From positions 1 to 52,815 of the forward strand of contig JAFTFU010000049.1 in the NCBI GenBank assembly GCA_017458285.1: a stretch of DNA of 52,815 nucleotides, read 5' to 3'. The DNA is from Clostridia bacterium (GTDB taxonomy: Bacteria > Bacillota > Clostridia > TANB77 > CAG-508). Position 1 is the first letter of the stretch, and every line of letters begins with the position of its first letter. A program made the position numbers and the translations under genes. The notes beneath the pieces were generated by a model that was not told where the DNA came from, did not search any database, and was given only the letters and a program-made list of their open reading frames with translations. Positions 9,454-17,409 of the stretch are shown in pieces.

Positions 9454-9481
9454 TTGACAATATATAAAAATAATGTATAAT
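9454..9481 (+). promoter_or_regulatory. Strong promoter with nearby inverted repeat
   Basis: TTGACA at 9454 and TATAAT at 9476 with a 16-bp spacer, upstream of the ABC/FtsX pair. An inverted repeat ATGAAA-N4-TTTCAT lies just before the -35 (about 9432-9447) and could be an operator for a repressor. Confidence 0.7.
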
Positions 9482-9517
9482 AAATGTGAAATAAATATCA
9501 TATTATAAGGAGGAAAT

Positions 9518-10228
9518 ATGGAAAAGATAGTAGAATTAAAAAAAGTAAGTAAAGTATATAAGGTAGGAGAAAATGAGTTTAAAGCTCTAGATAATATAGA
9601 CTTATCTTTAAACAAAGGAGAAATGATTGTTATTCTTGGACCTTCAGGTGCAGGAAAGTCAACGTTACTAAATTTAATAGGAGGAATGGATACTCCAACT
9701 CAAGGAGAAGTAATTATAGACAATGAAAATATCTCAAAGTACAGTGCAAATAAATTGTCTGATTATAGAGCAGAAAATGTAGGATTTATATTTCAATTTT
9801 ATAATATTCTGCCAAGTCTTACAGTACAAGAAAATGTAGACATAGTAAAGGATATTGTAAAAAATCCGATCAGCACAGAAGAAGCTTTAAAAGGAGTAGG
9901 TCTTTTTGAACATAGAAAAAAATTTCCAAATCAATTATCAGGAGGTGAGCAACAAAGAGTTTCAATTGCAAGAGCAATTGCTAAAAATCCAAAACTATTA
10001 CTTTGTGATGAACCAACAGGTGCATTAGATAGCAAAACGGGTGTAGAGGTATTAAAATTATTAAGAAAACAATGTGATGGAAATAATGGAGCCAATACAG
10101 TTATAATAGTTACACATAATAGCTTAATTGCAGATATTGCAGATACAGTTGTTCATGTTAAAAACGGAAAAATAGAACAAATAGTTCACAACGAAACTCC
10201 CAAAAAGATTGACGAGGTGGTATGGTAA
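9518..10228 (+). CDS. ABC transporter ATP-binding protein, MacB/LolD type
   Basis: A 236-residue ATPase with Walker A (G-P-S-G-A-G-K-S-T), the Q-loop segment [11 protein letters not shown] typical of MacB/LolD/FtsE-type proteins, signature L-S-G-G-E-Q-Q-R and Walker [13 protein letters not shown]. It powers the FtsX-like permease encoded immediately downstream; the genes overlap by 7 bp. Such pairs in Firmicutes act in antimicrobial-peptide resistance or export by a mechanotransmission mechanism. The substrate is not readable. A perfect -35 and -10 and an AAGGAGG ribosome site suggest good expression. Confidence 0.9.
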   Translation: MEKIVELKKVSKVYKVGENEFKALDNIDLSLNKGEMIVILGPSGAGKSTLLNLIGGMDTPTQGEVIIDNENISKYSANKLSDYRAENVGFIFQFYNILPSLTVQENVDIVKDIVKNPISTEEALKGVGLFEHRKKFPNQLSGGEQQRVSIARAIAKNPKLLLCDEPTGALDSKTGVEVLKLLRKQCDGNNGANTVIIVTHNSLIADIADTVVHVKNGKIEQIVHNETPKKIDEVVW

Positions 10229-12609
10229 TTATGAAAAGACTAAACATAAAAATGTTAAGAGATATAAAGAAAAATTTATCTCAATTCATCACAATCTTTT
10301 TAATGGTTATGATTGGAGTAATGGCATATTCTGGAATAGAAGCATATATGGATGGAATGAAAAAAACGGCAGATAAATTCTATTTTGAAAACAACTTACA
10401 AGATTTAAATGTTATTGGAGCTAATTTTACAAAAGATGATTTAGAAAAAATAAAAAACATTGATAATGTAAAAGATGCTGAAAGAAAATTATCAGTAACA
10501 GGAACAACTGATAATGATAAAACATTATTAATTAATTTTATAGAATCTAATAATATATCTAAATTTTATATTATTGAAGGAGAAGAATTTGACAGCAATA
10601 AATCAGGAGTATGGCTAGACAATTACTATGCAATAGAAAACAATATAAAAGTAGGAGATATAATTTTAGTAAAATATGATAATTTGGAACTAAAAGAAAA
10701 AGTTTTAGGGCTTATAAATGTACCAGACCATTTGTACGATGTAAGAGATGAATCTGAACTATATCCAGATAGAAAAGAATTCGGATTTGCTTATCTTTCA
10801 GTTAACGAAATACCAGAAGATTATATTAAATCAAAAGTAATGCAAGAAATGAATATAGCTGATGAAAATATATTTGATATATATGTTTCCGATTTTAATT
10901 ATAAGGATTATTTAATATTTAACTATTTAATGGTTGATGTAGAGAATACTGAAAAAACAAATGAGGTAAAAAATTATATAGAAGATAATATTGAAAATGC
11001 TAAAGCAATAATTAATATTGAAGATACACCTTCTTATGTTACATATCAAGGAGAAATAGATGAAGGAAAAACTTATGTAGGAGTTTTCTCAGGATTATTC
11101 CTATTTATAGCAATGCTTTCAGTTATTACAACAATGACAAGAGTTGTAAAAAATCAAAGAACACAAATAGGAACACTTAAAGCATTAGGTTTTAGCGATA
11201 GAAAAATAATATTCCACTATATTGGATATGGATTTTGGATTTCAATTATAGCATCTATTATAGGACTAATATTAGGATATTATTTTATAGGAAATGTGTT
11301 TATAGGATTAGAAATGGCATTTTTTGAAATTCCAAATGGTAGTCCAGCAATAAATATCAAGTGTTATATTGTAGCAATTTTAGTTGTACTTGCAGTTTCT
11401 TTAATTACATACATTACAGGAAGAAAAATATTAAAAGAAAATCCAGCTGAAACTTTAAGAAATAAAATACCAAATGTTAAAGCAAAATCTTTAAATATAA
11501 CTACAAAAGGAATATTTAAAAAATTAAGTTTTTCAGCTAAATGGAATTTAAGAGATATTGTTAGAAATAAAATGAGAACCTTTATGGGAATAGCTGGAGT
11601 TGTTGGTTGCTGCATGCTTATAGTTTGCGCATTAGGTATGCTTGATTCAATGAACTTTTTTGTAAAATTACAGTTTGAAACATTATATAATTTTGATTAC
11701 AAACTAAACATCAAAGAAAACATTTCTGATATTGAGTTAGATAATTTATATAATGAATATGGTAAATTTACATCTGAGTCTCTGGGAATAGAAATAAAAG
11801 ATAGTGAAGGAGTAAGAGAATCAAATAATATATTTGTAACAGATGCAGGAGAATTAGTAAGATTTGTTGATAGAAAAAATAATTTTATTTCCCAACCAAC
11901 AGACGATGGAGTGTATGTAACATATAAACTTGCAGAAAATAAAGGGTATAAATTAGGAGATGAAATAACTTGGCATATATATGGTGACAATACATATTAC
12001 AACTCTAAAATAATTGGATTTAATAAAGATCCTCAAAATCAAAATGTAACCATGACAAGAAAGTATTTAGAAAGTTTAGGCATTGAATATAAGCCAGATG
12101 CATTATATACCAATATTGATCTAAGTAATACAAAAGAAATTAAAAATATAGATACAATTCAAAATATAGAGAGTCTAAAAGAAGGCATGACAGGAATGTT
12201 ATCAATGATGAAAACTATGCTTGTACTTATTATAGGTGTTGCTGTGTTACTTGGTGGAATCATAATTTACAATTTAGGAATATTGTCTTACACAGAAAAA
12301 CAATATCAATTTTCTACATTAAAGGTTTTAGGTTTTAAAGATAAGAAAATAAAAAGTATATTTATTAAACAAAATAATTGGATAGCGATTGTTTCAATAA
12401 TATTAGGACTTCCATTAGGATTTTATTTAACAGACTGGCTATTTAAAACAGCAATTGAAGAGCATTATGATTTTGGAGCTTATATTTTAACACAAACTTA
12501 TATTATTTCAGCAATTGGTACATTTGTTGTTTCTTATCTTGTTTCAAGATGTTTAGCAAGAAAAATAAAAAATATAGATATGGTATCTAGTTTGAAAGGA
12601 AATGAGTAG
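10222..12609 (+). CDS. ABC transporter permease with two FtsX domains
   Basis: A 795-residue protein with one N-terminal TM, a large extracytoplasmic region, an FtsX domain (about residues 285-400, three TMs, with the T-Q-I-G-T-L-K-A-L-G-F motif), a second extracytoplasmic region, and a second FtsX domain near the C-terminus (Q-F-S-T-L-K-V-L-G-F). The duplicated FtsX signature before a TM pair is diagnostic for the MacB/BceB-like family. The start overlaps the ATPase gene by 7 bp with GAGGTGG upstream; an ATG at 10231 is an alternative. No two-component system is adjacent, which makes it unlike classical Bce modules. Confidence 0.88.
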   Translation: MVIMKRLNIKMLRDIKKNLSQFITIFLMVMIGVMAYSGIEAYMDGMKKTADKFYFENNLQDLNVIGANFTKDDLEKIKNIDNVKDAERKLSVTGTTDNDKTLLINFIESNNISKFYIIEGEEFDSNKSGVWLDNYYAIENNIKVGDIILVKYDNLELKEKVLGLINVPDHLYDVRDESELYPDRKEFGFAYLSVNEIPEDYIKSKVMQEMNIADENIFDIYVSDFNYKDYLIFNYLMVDVENTEKTNEVKNYIEDNIENAKAIINIEDTPSYVTYQGEIDEGKTYVGVFSGLFLFIAMLSVITTMTRVVKNQRTQIGTLKALGFSDRKIIFHYIGYGFWISIIASIIGLILGYYFIGNVFIGLEMAFFEIPNGSPAINIKCYIVAILVVLAVSLITYITGRKILKENPAETLRNKIPNVKAKSLNITTKGIFKKLSFSAKWNLRDIVRNKMRTFMGIAGVVGCCMLIVCALGMLDSMNFFVKLQFETLYNFDYKLNIKENISDIELDNLYNEYGKFTSESLGIEIKDSEGVRESNNIFVTDAGELVRFVDRKNNFISQPTDDGVYVTYKLAENKGYKLGDEITWHIYGDNTYYNSKIIGFNKDPQNQNVTMTRKYLESLGIEYKPDALYTNIDLSNTKEIKNIDTIQNIESLKEGMTGMLSMMKTMLVLIIGVAVLLGGIIIYNLGILSYTEKQYQFSTLKVLGFKDKKIKSIFIKQNNWIAIVSIILGLPLGFYLTDWLFKTAIEEHYDFGAYILTQTYIISAIGTFVVSYLVSRCLARKIKNIDMVSSLKGNE

Positions 12610-12695
12610 CGTAATATAAATAAAGTAAATCTTAAACCATTGAAATTCTTTCTTTAGGATAATATATAAATAATAAAAAATTCTTATTAAAACAA

Positions 12696-12724
12696 TTGAT
12701 TAGCAGATAAAGTTATGATAAAAT
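12696..12724 (+). promoter_or_regulatory. Putative promoter of Phd/YefM-type antitoxin gene
   Basis: TTGATT at 12696, 17-bp spacer, TAAAAT at 12719, about 15 bp before an AAAGGAG ribosome site. Confidence 0.55.
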
Positions 12725-12756
12725 ATTGATAATAATTATAAAGGAGAGTGTAAATT

Positions 12757-13044
12757 ATGATTAATATTAGACCAGTATCAGATTTAAGAAATAAATACCC
12801 TGAAATAGAGGACTTAGTTTTAAAAGAAGATGAAGCAGTATATTTAACAAAAAATGGATATGGTTCTATGGTAGTAATGAGTTTAGAAAAATATTCAAAA
12901 TTAATGAGCAATTTAGAATATGAAGAATATATTGAAGATGCACTAGATGAAGCGGATAAAGAAGCGGAAGATCCAAATACTAAATATTATTCTCATGAGG
13001 AATTTAAACAAATGGCAAGGAGGATAATAGATGGCGAAGAATAA
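12757..13044 (+). CDS. Phd/YefM family antitoxin
   Basis: A 95-residue protein. The N-terminal half resembles the Phd/YefM DNA-binding fold (I-R-P-V-S-D-L-R-N-K, A-V-Y-L-T-K-N-G-Y-G-S-M-V-V-M-S, E-K-Y). The acidic C-terminal tail would neutralise a RelE/ParE-like toxin. The expected toxin gene overlaps its 3' end but is cut short after 26 codons (13031-13111), so the antitoxin is now an orphan. It would normally repress its own promoter. Confidence 0.8.
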   Translation: MINIRPVSDLRNKYPEIEDLVLKEDEAVYLTKNGYGSMVVMSLEKYSKLMSNLEYEEYIEDALDEADKEAEDPNTKYYSHEEFKQMARRIIDGEE

Positions 13045-13111
13045 AAATACAATAAAGTATACAGCTACCTTTATTAAGCAGTTTGACAATATTTCAAAAT
13101 ATTTTATGTAG
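13031..13111 (+). pseudogene. Remnant of RelE/ParE-type toxin gene
   Basis: An ATG inside the antitoxin end (14-bp overlap, normal for such pairs) opens 26 codons that look like the start of a RelE/ParE toxin (I-K-Y-T-A-T-F-I-K-Q-F). A TAG at 13109 ends it. No continuation was recognised in any frame of the following 90 bp, so this is a truncated remnant, not a simple frameshift. Confidence 0.5.
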
Positions 13112-13205
13112 TAAAAAATAACACTATGGAAATAAGAAGAATCTTATATTCAAGAAGAAATTTTGAACATTTAATATAAAAATAGAAGTGGTAAGGTGAG
13201 AAAAA

Positions 13206-13934
13206 ATGAATAAGGTAGTATTGGTTACTGGGAGTTCAAGAGGAATAGGAAAAGCAACAATTATAGAATTTGCTAGTAAAGGCTACAATGTTGTAATAAA
13301 CTATTTCAATAGTAAAACAAAAGCAGAAGAACTAAAAGAATATGTAGAAAATGAGTTTAAGATAAAAGCATTATGTATTAAAGCGGATGTATCAAATGAA
13401 GAAGAAGTTAAAAATATGGTGTCATTTATTATCAAAGAATTTGGTCAAATTAATGTGTTAGTAAATAATGCAGGTATTGTTTATGATAGAGATTTTGATA
13501 ATATAAAAGTTGAAGAATTTGAGAAAACTTTAAAAATCAATGTTATAGGTGCATTTATTGTGTCAAGAGAAGTTTCAAGATATATGAAAAAAGGAAGCAC
13601 AATAGTAAACGTATCTTCTACTAATGGAACAAAAACTATTTCTCCAGAATGTTTAGATTATAATATTTCTAAAATTGGTTTACAAAGTTTAACAAGAGAT
13701 TTAGCATTTCAATTCAAACCAAATATAAGAGTCAATGCTATCGCAATTGGTTGGGCAGATACCGATATGAATAAAGACTTGCCAAAAGATTATATAAAAG
13801 ATGAAACATCTAAAATATATGTTGAAAGATTTGCAGATCCAAGTGAAATTGCAAAAACAATATATTTTTTGGCAAGTGATGAATCTAGTTATATAAATAG
13901 TGAAATTATAAATATTGATGGAGGTTATTGTTAA
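13206..13934 (+). CDS. Short-chain dehydrogenase/reductase (FabG-like)
   Basis: A 242-residue classical SDR with an NAD(P)-binding T-G-S-S-R-G-I-G at residue 8, N-N-A-G near residue 87, the catalytic Ser in V-S-S-T, and the Y-N-I-S-K active-site pair near residue 155. It ends in the I-D-G-G motif. FabG-like enzymes reduce 3-oxoacyl thioesters, but many SDRs act on sugars or secondary metabolites, so the substrate is open. The next gene starts on its stop codon (TAATG), so the two are co-translated. Confidence 0.87.
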   Translation: MNKVVLVTGSSRGIGKATIIEFASKGYNVVINYFNSKTKAEELKEYVENEFKIKALCIKADVSNEEEVKNMVSFIIKEFGQINVLVNNAGIVYDRDFDNIKVEEFEKTLKINVIGAFIVSREVSRYMKKGSTIVNVSSTNGTKTISPECLDYNISKIGLQSLTRDLAFQFKPNIRVNAIAIGWADTDMNKDLPKDYIKDETSKIYVERFADPSEIAKTIYFLASDESSYINSEIINIDGGYC

Positions 13935-14575
13935 TGAAAACTATAAATACTATAGATTTATGGACTGAACAACACGATAATCATTATGAATGTTTCAATG
14001 GTGCATTTGTAGATGGCTTTGAAAATAATAAAATAGCATTTGACGAATATAAAGTAATAAAAAATTGTAATTGTATAATTACAGTTAACCAAAAAGAAAT
14101 AAATATAAAGAACAAACATAATGCTGTTGTATTTTATAAAAATAGTATTCCGGTTAGGTTAATGGTTATAAATAAAAACACCAATATCGATAAATGTATT
14201 AATATTGCACTAAATCAATATTTCGGAGATACTATATTACAAGATTTGTATAATAAATTAAATATTAAAATATCAGTAATAGATTTGAAAGAAGAGCCAA
14301 TATATAAAGATTCTGAAATAGACAAAGAAATAGATGTTGGTTCTTGTGATAGATGGAGTCTTTTATATAATATGTTACAAGGTCTTTATACAGAAACAAA
14401 TAATGCATATGGAAATTTTTCAAGTGATAAATATTATTTTATACCTGATTTATGTATAAAATATGATTTAACTACTGATAATGAAAAATTTGAAATTATA
14501 CATAAATGTGCATTTATGAATATAACAAAAGATAGATTAGTTCCAATTCAAGAAAATTCACCATTAACAAAATAA
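13934..14575 (+). CDS. Hypothetical protein co-translated with the SDR (213 aa)
   Basis: Not recognised. It starts within the SDR stop codon, with GGAGG about 10 bp upstream. The protein is soluble, without a membrane segment or signal. Notable features are D-L-W-T-E-Q-H-D-N-H-Y-E-C near the start and G-S-C-D-R-W-S-L-L-Y-N-M-L-Q-G-L-Y in the second half. Tight coupling to the SDR suggests a shared pathway or complex. Its last codons form the left arm of a 23-bp perfect terminator stem. Confidence 0.65.
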   Translation: MKTINTIDLWTEQHDNHYECFNGAFVDGFENNKIAFDEYKVIKNCNCIITVNQKEINIKNKHNAVVFYKNSIPVRLMVINKNTNIDKCINIALNQYFGDTILQDLYNKLNIKISVIDLKEEPIYKDSEIDKEIDVGSCDRWSLLYNMLQGLYTETNNAYGNFSSDKYYFIPDLCIKYDLTTDNEKFEIIHKCAFMNITKDRLVPIQENSPLTK

Positions 14576-14613
14576 ATCTCCAGGGATACACTGGAGATTT
14601 ATTTTGTTAATGG
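14561..14613 (+). terminator. 23-bp perfect inverted repeat, probable bidirectional terminator
   Basis: Left arm 14561-14583, loop of 7 bases, right arm 14591-14613, with no mismatch. The core AAATCTCCAG/CTGGAGATTT resembles the terminator at 9314. The left arm overlaps the stop codon of the upstream gene. On the other strand it would also end the M14 gene read from the right. Confidence 0.8.
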
Positions 14614-14662
14614 TGAGAAAGGTAAAATTTATTAAGAATTATACTCTAATGAATGTATAAAA

Positions 14663-15128
14663 TTATGCTAATATAGCGGCTAAAACTAAAATTCCCAAAT
14701 TATCATAATAAATTTTATCAAATTGAGAAATAGGAAGAGGATTAACTCCTTGCCCAACTTCAATTGTATAGCCGGGTCTTCTATAATCTTGAATAAACCA
14801 ATCTTTATATCCTGCAAAACTAGAATTAAAAGGAGTATCTTCTAAGCTATAACCACTAACATTAGCAAACTGAGTACCAATAGCTAAACTATTTGGTGGA
14901 GTATAATTCTGGAATTGCCAGTAAATAACTTCTCCTTGTGAATGATATGCTAAGACTAGTGAAAAATTATGTTCAAGAGTAAAATTGTATATAGCCAAAG
15001 ATTCTGGTTCAGTTAGAGGACCATATCCAACAAAATCACGTGGGGCAGGAGAAGTAAAGCCTTGAGCAAATTTTATTTCCCTTGCTTGTTGCCAACCAGC
15101 AGGAAATTGTAAATTTAAATCCACACCT
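14663..15128 (-). pseudogene. M14 zinc carboxypeptidase, 3' half (interrupted by the integrative element)
   Basis: On the minus strand this stretch encodes the C-terminal part of an M14 peptidase of the gamma-D-glutamyl-L-diamino acid type. It resumes inside the conserved G-V-D-L-N substrate-binding motif. It then contains the second zinc His (A-Y-H-S-Q-G-E) and the catalytic Glu (Y-T-I-E-V-G). The matching N-terminal half lies at 25213-25889. Joined at the 15-bp repeat they give exactly 381 codons in one frame. The frame stays open to 15277, but the extra residues are element DNA and not part of the protein. Confidence 0.9.
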
Positions 15129-15151
15129 GTGAGCTTTAAAAACTTCCAACC
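15114..15151. other. attL
   Basis: Core repeat TTTAAATCCACACCT (15114-15128) with M14 coding DNA on the left and element DNA on the right. The element side carries TTTAAAAACTTCCAACC (15135-15151), the right arm of the reconstructed attP palindrome. The probable crossover dinucleotide is CC at 15126-15127, at the centre of CACA-CC-TGTG. Confidence 0.85.
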
Positions 15152-15262
15152 ACAAAAATAAAATGTTAAAACGCAGTAATCATCTATATTACAGAGTATT
15201 TCGATATTAAAGAAATAATCTGTATTTTTTTGTGTTTTTACTGCTAGAATTGGAGTGGAAAA

Positions 15263-15748
15263 ATGGAAGAAAAACAAAGAAATAGAGTAGGATATTACTC
15301 AATAATACCATCAAAAATACTGTATAATAAGGAATTAAAGGCAAATGAGAAATTACTATATGCAATGATAACATCACTTGCCTGCAAAGAAGGATATTGT
15401 TTTGCAACTAATAATTATTTTGCTGAAGAATTAGGAGTACATCATAAAACAGTTTCAAGTTGGATATCAGATTTAAGGGATAAAAACTATATAAAAGTTG
15501 AGATGGTTAGAAAAGAAAACAAGCAAATAATTAAAAGAAAAATTTATATAAATGATGTACCGTATCCGTTAAATAATGGATACCTGTATCAATCAAAAAA
15601 TGGACAGGCTATCTATCAAAATATGGAAGATAATAATATAAGATTTAATAATAAAAATAATAATAAAGGTCATAGAAAATTTATATCAAATTATGAAAAT
15701 CAGAGGGTGTATACTAAAGAATTTTTAGAAAGTTTATATGCAAATTAA
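15263..15748 (+). CDS. Helix-turn-helix protein, replication-initiator-like
   Basis: A 161-residue protein. The first 90 residues match the HTH domain found at the N-terminus of many plasmid and phage replication proteins (Y-Y-S-I-I-P, then L-Y-A-M-I-T-S-L, Y-F-A-E-E-L-G-V-H-H-K-T-V-S-S-W-I). The remainder is basic and Asn-rich with no recognised domain. It is the first gene after attL, with a TTGGAGTGG ribosome site. In this position it may control excision, replication or the cargo promoters. A short C-terminus argues for a regulator rather than a full replication protein. Confidence 0.65.
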   Translation: MEEKQRNRVGYYSIIPSKILYNKELKANEKLLYAMITSLACKEGYCFATNNYFAEELGVHHKTVSSWISDLRDKNYIKVEMVRKENKQIIKRKIYINDVPYPLNNGYLYQSKNGQAIYQNMEDNNIRFNNKNNNKGHRKFISNYENQRVYTKEFLESLYAN

Positions 15749-15767
15749 TGTTAAAATATTTTCTTAA

Positions 15768-15801
15768 AACACTCAATACGATTTTTTTCGTATTGAGTGT
15801 T
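15768..15801 (+). promoter_or_regulatory. 14-bp perfect inverted repeat overlapping the next -35 box
   Basis: AACACTCAATACGA (15768-15781), six T, then its exact complement (15788-15801). The right arm shares its last two bases with TTGACA of the AAA promoter. It could be a terminator for the HTH gene, a repressor site, or both; there is no T-run after it, which favours an operator role. Confidence 0.55.
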
Positions 15802-15828
15802 GACAAAATTTTGGATATGGTGTATTAT
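15800..15828 (+). promoter_or_regulatory. Consensus sigma-A promoter of the AAA ATPase gene
   Basis: TTGACA at 15800, 17-bp spacer, TATTAT at 15823, followed by AAAAGGAG 8 bp downstream of the -10. Because the ribosome site is so close, the leader is very short. Confidence 0.8.
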
Positions 15829-15849
15829 CTTGTAAAAGGAGAAATAAAA

Positions 15850-17148
15850 ATGTTTAATTATATTTATATTGATAATGTCGCAGGAATAGACATGCCAGTC
15901 GAATTAAACTTTATAGGTGTTCCTAGAAAAAAAGAAAAACAAAATACAGTTGTAAAGATAGAAAATGGTGTATATGTTAATAAAATTACAGGAATTATAG
16001 GTGGAAATGCATCTGGTAAGACAAGTATTATAAGAGCGATATCTGCAATAGGAACATTTTTAAGCTTTTCCGATGACAAATATAAAAATGACAAAATTTC
16101 TTTAAAAACAAAAAAAGAAGGATTTGAATTAAAAGAAAATTTGTTAGATATATTGCCAAGCCAAAACAATAAACATAAAGATAAAATGTCAAATATTAAA
16201 GTTGAGATGTACATAGAAAGTGGAGAAGAACCTGGATATTATACTTATGATTTACATTATTATTTAGGAAATAATTTGCAAAATAAAGTTATTGAAAGTT
16301 TATATTACAGAAAAAGGATTAAGGATAGACCAGAAACTATAGTATCAGTAAAGAAAGAAAAATTAGAAAGTGAAATAGGCTATAAATATAATCATAAAGA
16401 AAGTTTAGCAGTTGATTATAAAGATGTAGATGATAACTTATATAATCAGTTTAATAAAAAAATGAGATTTTATACTACATTTTATGAGCACTATGTTAAA
16501 TATTCTCAAACTGCGAGAGATTTTTTCTTAATTGATCCAATTCAATATATCAATTTACATTTTTGGTTACAACAAGATAAAGAGATGGTTAACAAGGTAA
16601 TTAAACTAGTAGATAAAAAAATAGAATATATAACTTTAGAAAAATCAAAAGAAGACGAAGAAGATGAGATTGTTATTTATGATAAAAATAATTCAAAATT
16701 AGATTATGATGATTTATCAACAGGAACAAAAAAATTATTGTTTTTAGTATACAATTCACTATATGCAATTAAACAAAATGCCATTTTAATTTGCGATGAA
16801 ATAGAAAATAGCCTTCATTTAGATTTAGTAAAACTAATATTAGAATTATTTACAGTAAAAGATTCAAATGCACAGTTGATTTTTACAACAAATAATGAAA
16901 ACGTTTTAGATGAAGAAATACTTAGAAATGATCAAATATATTGTATTGATAGAGATGAAACGGATAAAATCAAAGTTGAAAAATTTTCTGATATGCCTGG
17001 AGTAAGGTATGATACCGTTTTCAAAAAGAATTATAGAAATAAAAGTAAAAATATACATTCTGCTCAACCTAATAAAGATGAAATTGAGAAATTTATTTGT
17101 TACATAGATAATGTAAAGAAAGATAAAGAATATAAAAGATATATATAA
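15850..17148 (+). CDS. AAA family ATPase (AAA_15/AAA_21 type), probable defence protein
   Basis: The start at 15850 is chosen because AAAAGGAG lies just upstream; 34 further in-frame codons 5' of it run back through the promoter and cannot be real. The 432-residue product has Walker A G-G-N-A-S-G-K-T-S at residues 51-59, an ABC-like signature (L-S-T-G-T-K-K-L), Walker B I-L-I-C-D-E near residue 316, and the following F-T-T-N-N-E switch region. This arrangement is that of SMC/OLD-like ATPases found in abortive-infection genes and in two-gene systems such as Septu or AbiL. No nuclease domain was seen in it and no partner gene of those systems was recognised. It may act alone or with the neighbouring CBASS operon. 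Confidence 0.75.
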   Translation: MFNYIYIDNVAGIDMPVELNFIGVPRKKEKQNTVVKIENGVYVNKITGIIGGNASGKTSIIRAISAIGTFLSFSDDKYKNDKISLKTKKEGFELKENLLDILPSQNNKHKDKMSNIKVEMYIESGEEPGYYTYDLHYYLGNNLQNKVIESLYYRKRIKDRPETIVSVKKEKLESEIGYKYNHKESLAVDYKDVDDNLYNQFNKKMRFYTTFYEHYVKYSQTARDFFLIDPIQYINLHFWLQQDKEMVNKVIKLVDKKIEYITLEKSKEDEEDEIVIYDKNNSKLDYDDLSTGTKKLLFLVYNSLYAIKQNAILICDEIENSLHLDLVKLILELFTVKDSNAQLIFTTNNENVLDEEILRNDQIYCIDRDETDKIKVEKFSDMPGVRYDTVFKKNYRNKSKNIHSAQPNKDEIEKFICYIDNVKKDKEYKRYI

Positions 17149-17188
17149 TTGACTTTTAAATAGTTAGTCGTTAAAGAAACAAAAGAAA

Positions 17189-17301
17189 AGAGCCATACGA
17201 ATATAGCCCATAATAAGTATAAATTCCGCCAAGAATTCAATACATACTTATTATAATACAAATGATAAAATTTGTAAAGCAACAAACTTTTGTGTGGCTC
17301 T
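17189..17301 (+). ncRNA. Possible structured leader RNA upstream of the CBASS operon
   Basis: Outer stem AGAGCCATAC (17189-17198) pairs with GTGTGGCTCT (17292-17301). Inside are a long AT-rich hairpin (AAGTAT...ATACTT arms around CCGCCAA, about 17215-17249) and ACAAAT-ATTTGT (about 17258-17274). No protein-coding frame was recognised here. The right outer arm abuts a ribosome site and a nine-codon ORF. A pure promoter region with chance pairing is the alternative. Confidence 0.35.
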
Positions 17302-17315
17302 GGAGAGGAGCTACT

Positions 17316-17345
17316 ATGAAATACATAATTCAAAAAAATGAATAG
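17316..17345 (+). CDS. Putative nine-residue leader peptide
   Basis: GGAGAGGAG, five bases, then ATG and codons for M-K-Y-I-I-Q-K-N-E before TAG. It sits between the structured region and a perfect hairpin (17352-17377) ahead of the effector gene. This is the layout of a translation-controlled attenuator. Not testable from sequence alone. Confidence 0.3.
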   Translation: MKYIIQKNE

Positions 17346-17351
17346 ATTTTC

Positions 17352-17377
17352 AGCCTTAATTAAAAATAATTAAGGCT
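17352..17377 (+). promoter_or_regulatory. Perfect 11-bp hairpin before the S-4TM effector gene
   Basis: AGCCTTAATTA (17352-17362), loop AAAA, TAATTAAGGCT (17367-17377). Only a weak T-stretch follows (ATTTG), so it is an attenuator or weak terminator candidate. Confidence 0.45.
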
Positions 17378-17409
17378 ATTTGTGATAGAAAATGAGGAGG
17401 AGAAATTAA

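Noticed and set aside
13031..13205. A further CGG-type frameshift in the RelE/ParE toxin remnant
   Set aside because: No CGG is present and no continuation of the family was found in another frame.
14663..15277. A 204-codon minus-strand frame read as a complete gene
   Set aside because: Residues beyond 15128 are element DNA; the real protein continues at 25213. It is half of a split M14 gene.
17100..17333. Minus-strand 77-codon frame in the leader of the CBASS operon
   Set aside because: No ribosome site, overlaps the AAA gene end and the hairpin region; no recognisable family.
17189..17377. Retron ncRNA or type III toxin-antitoxin RNA
   Set aside because: No reverse transcriptase gene is nearby and there are no tandem RNA repeats as in ToxI.
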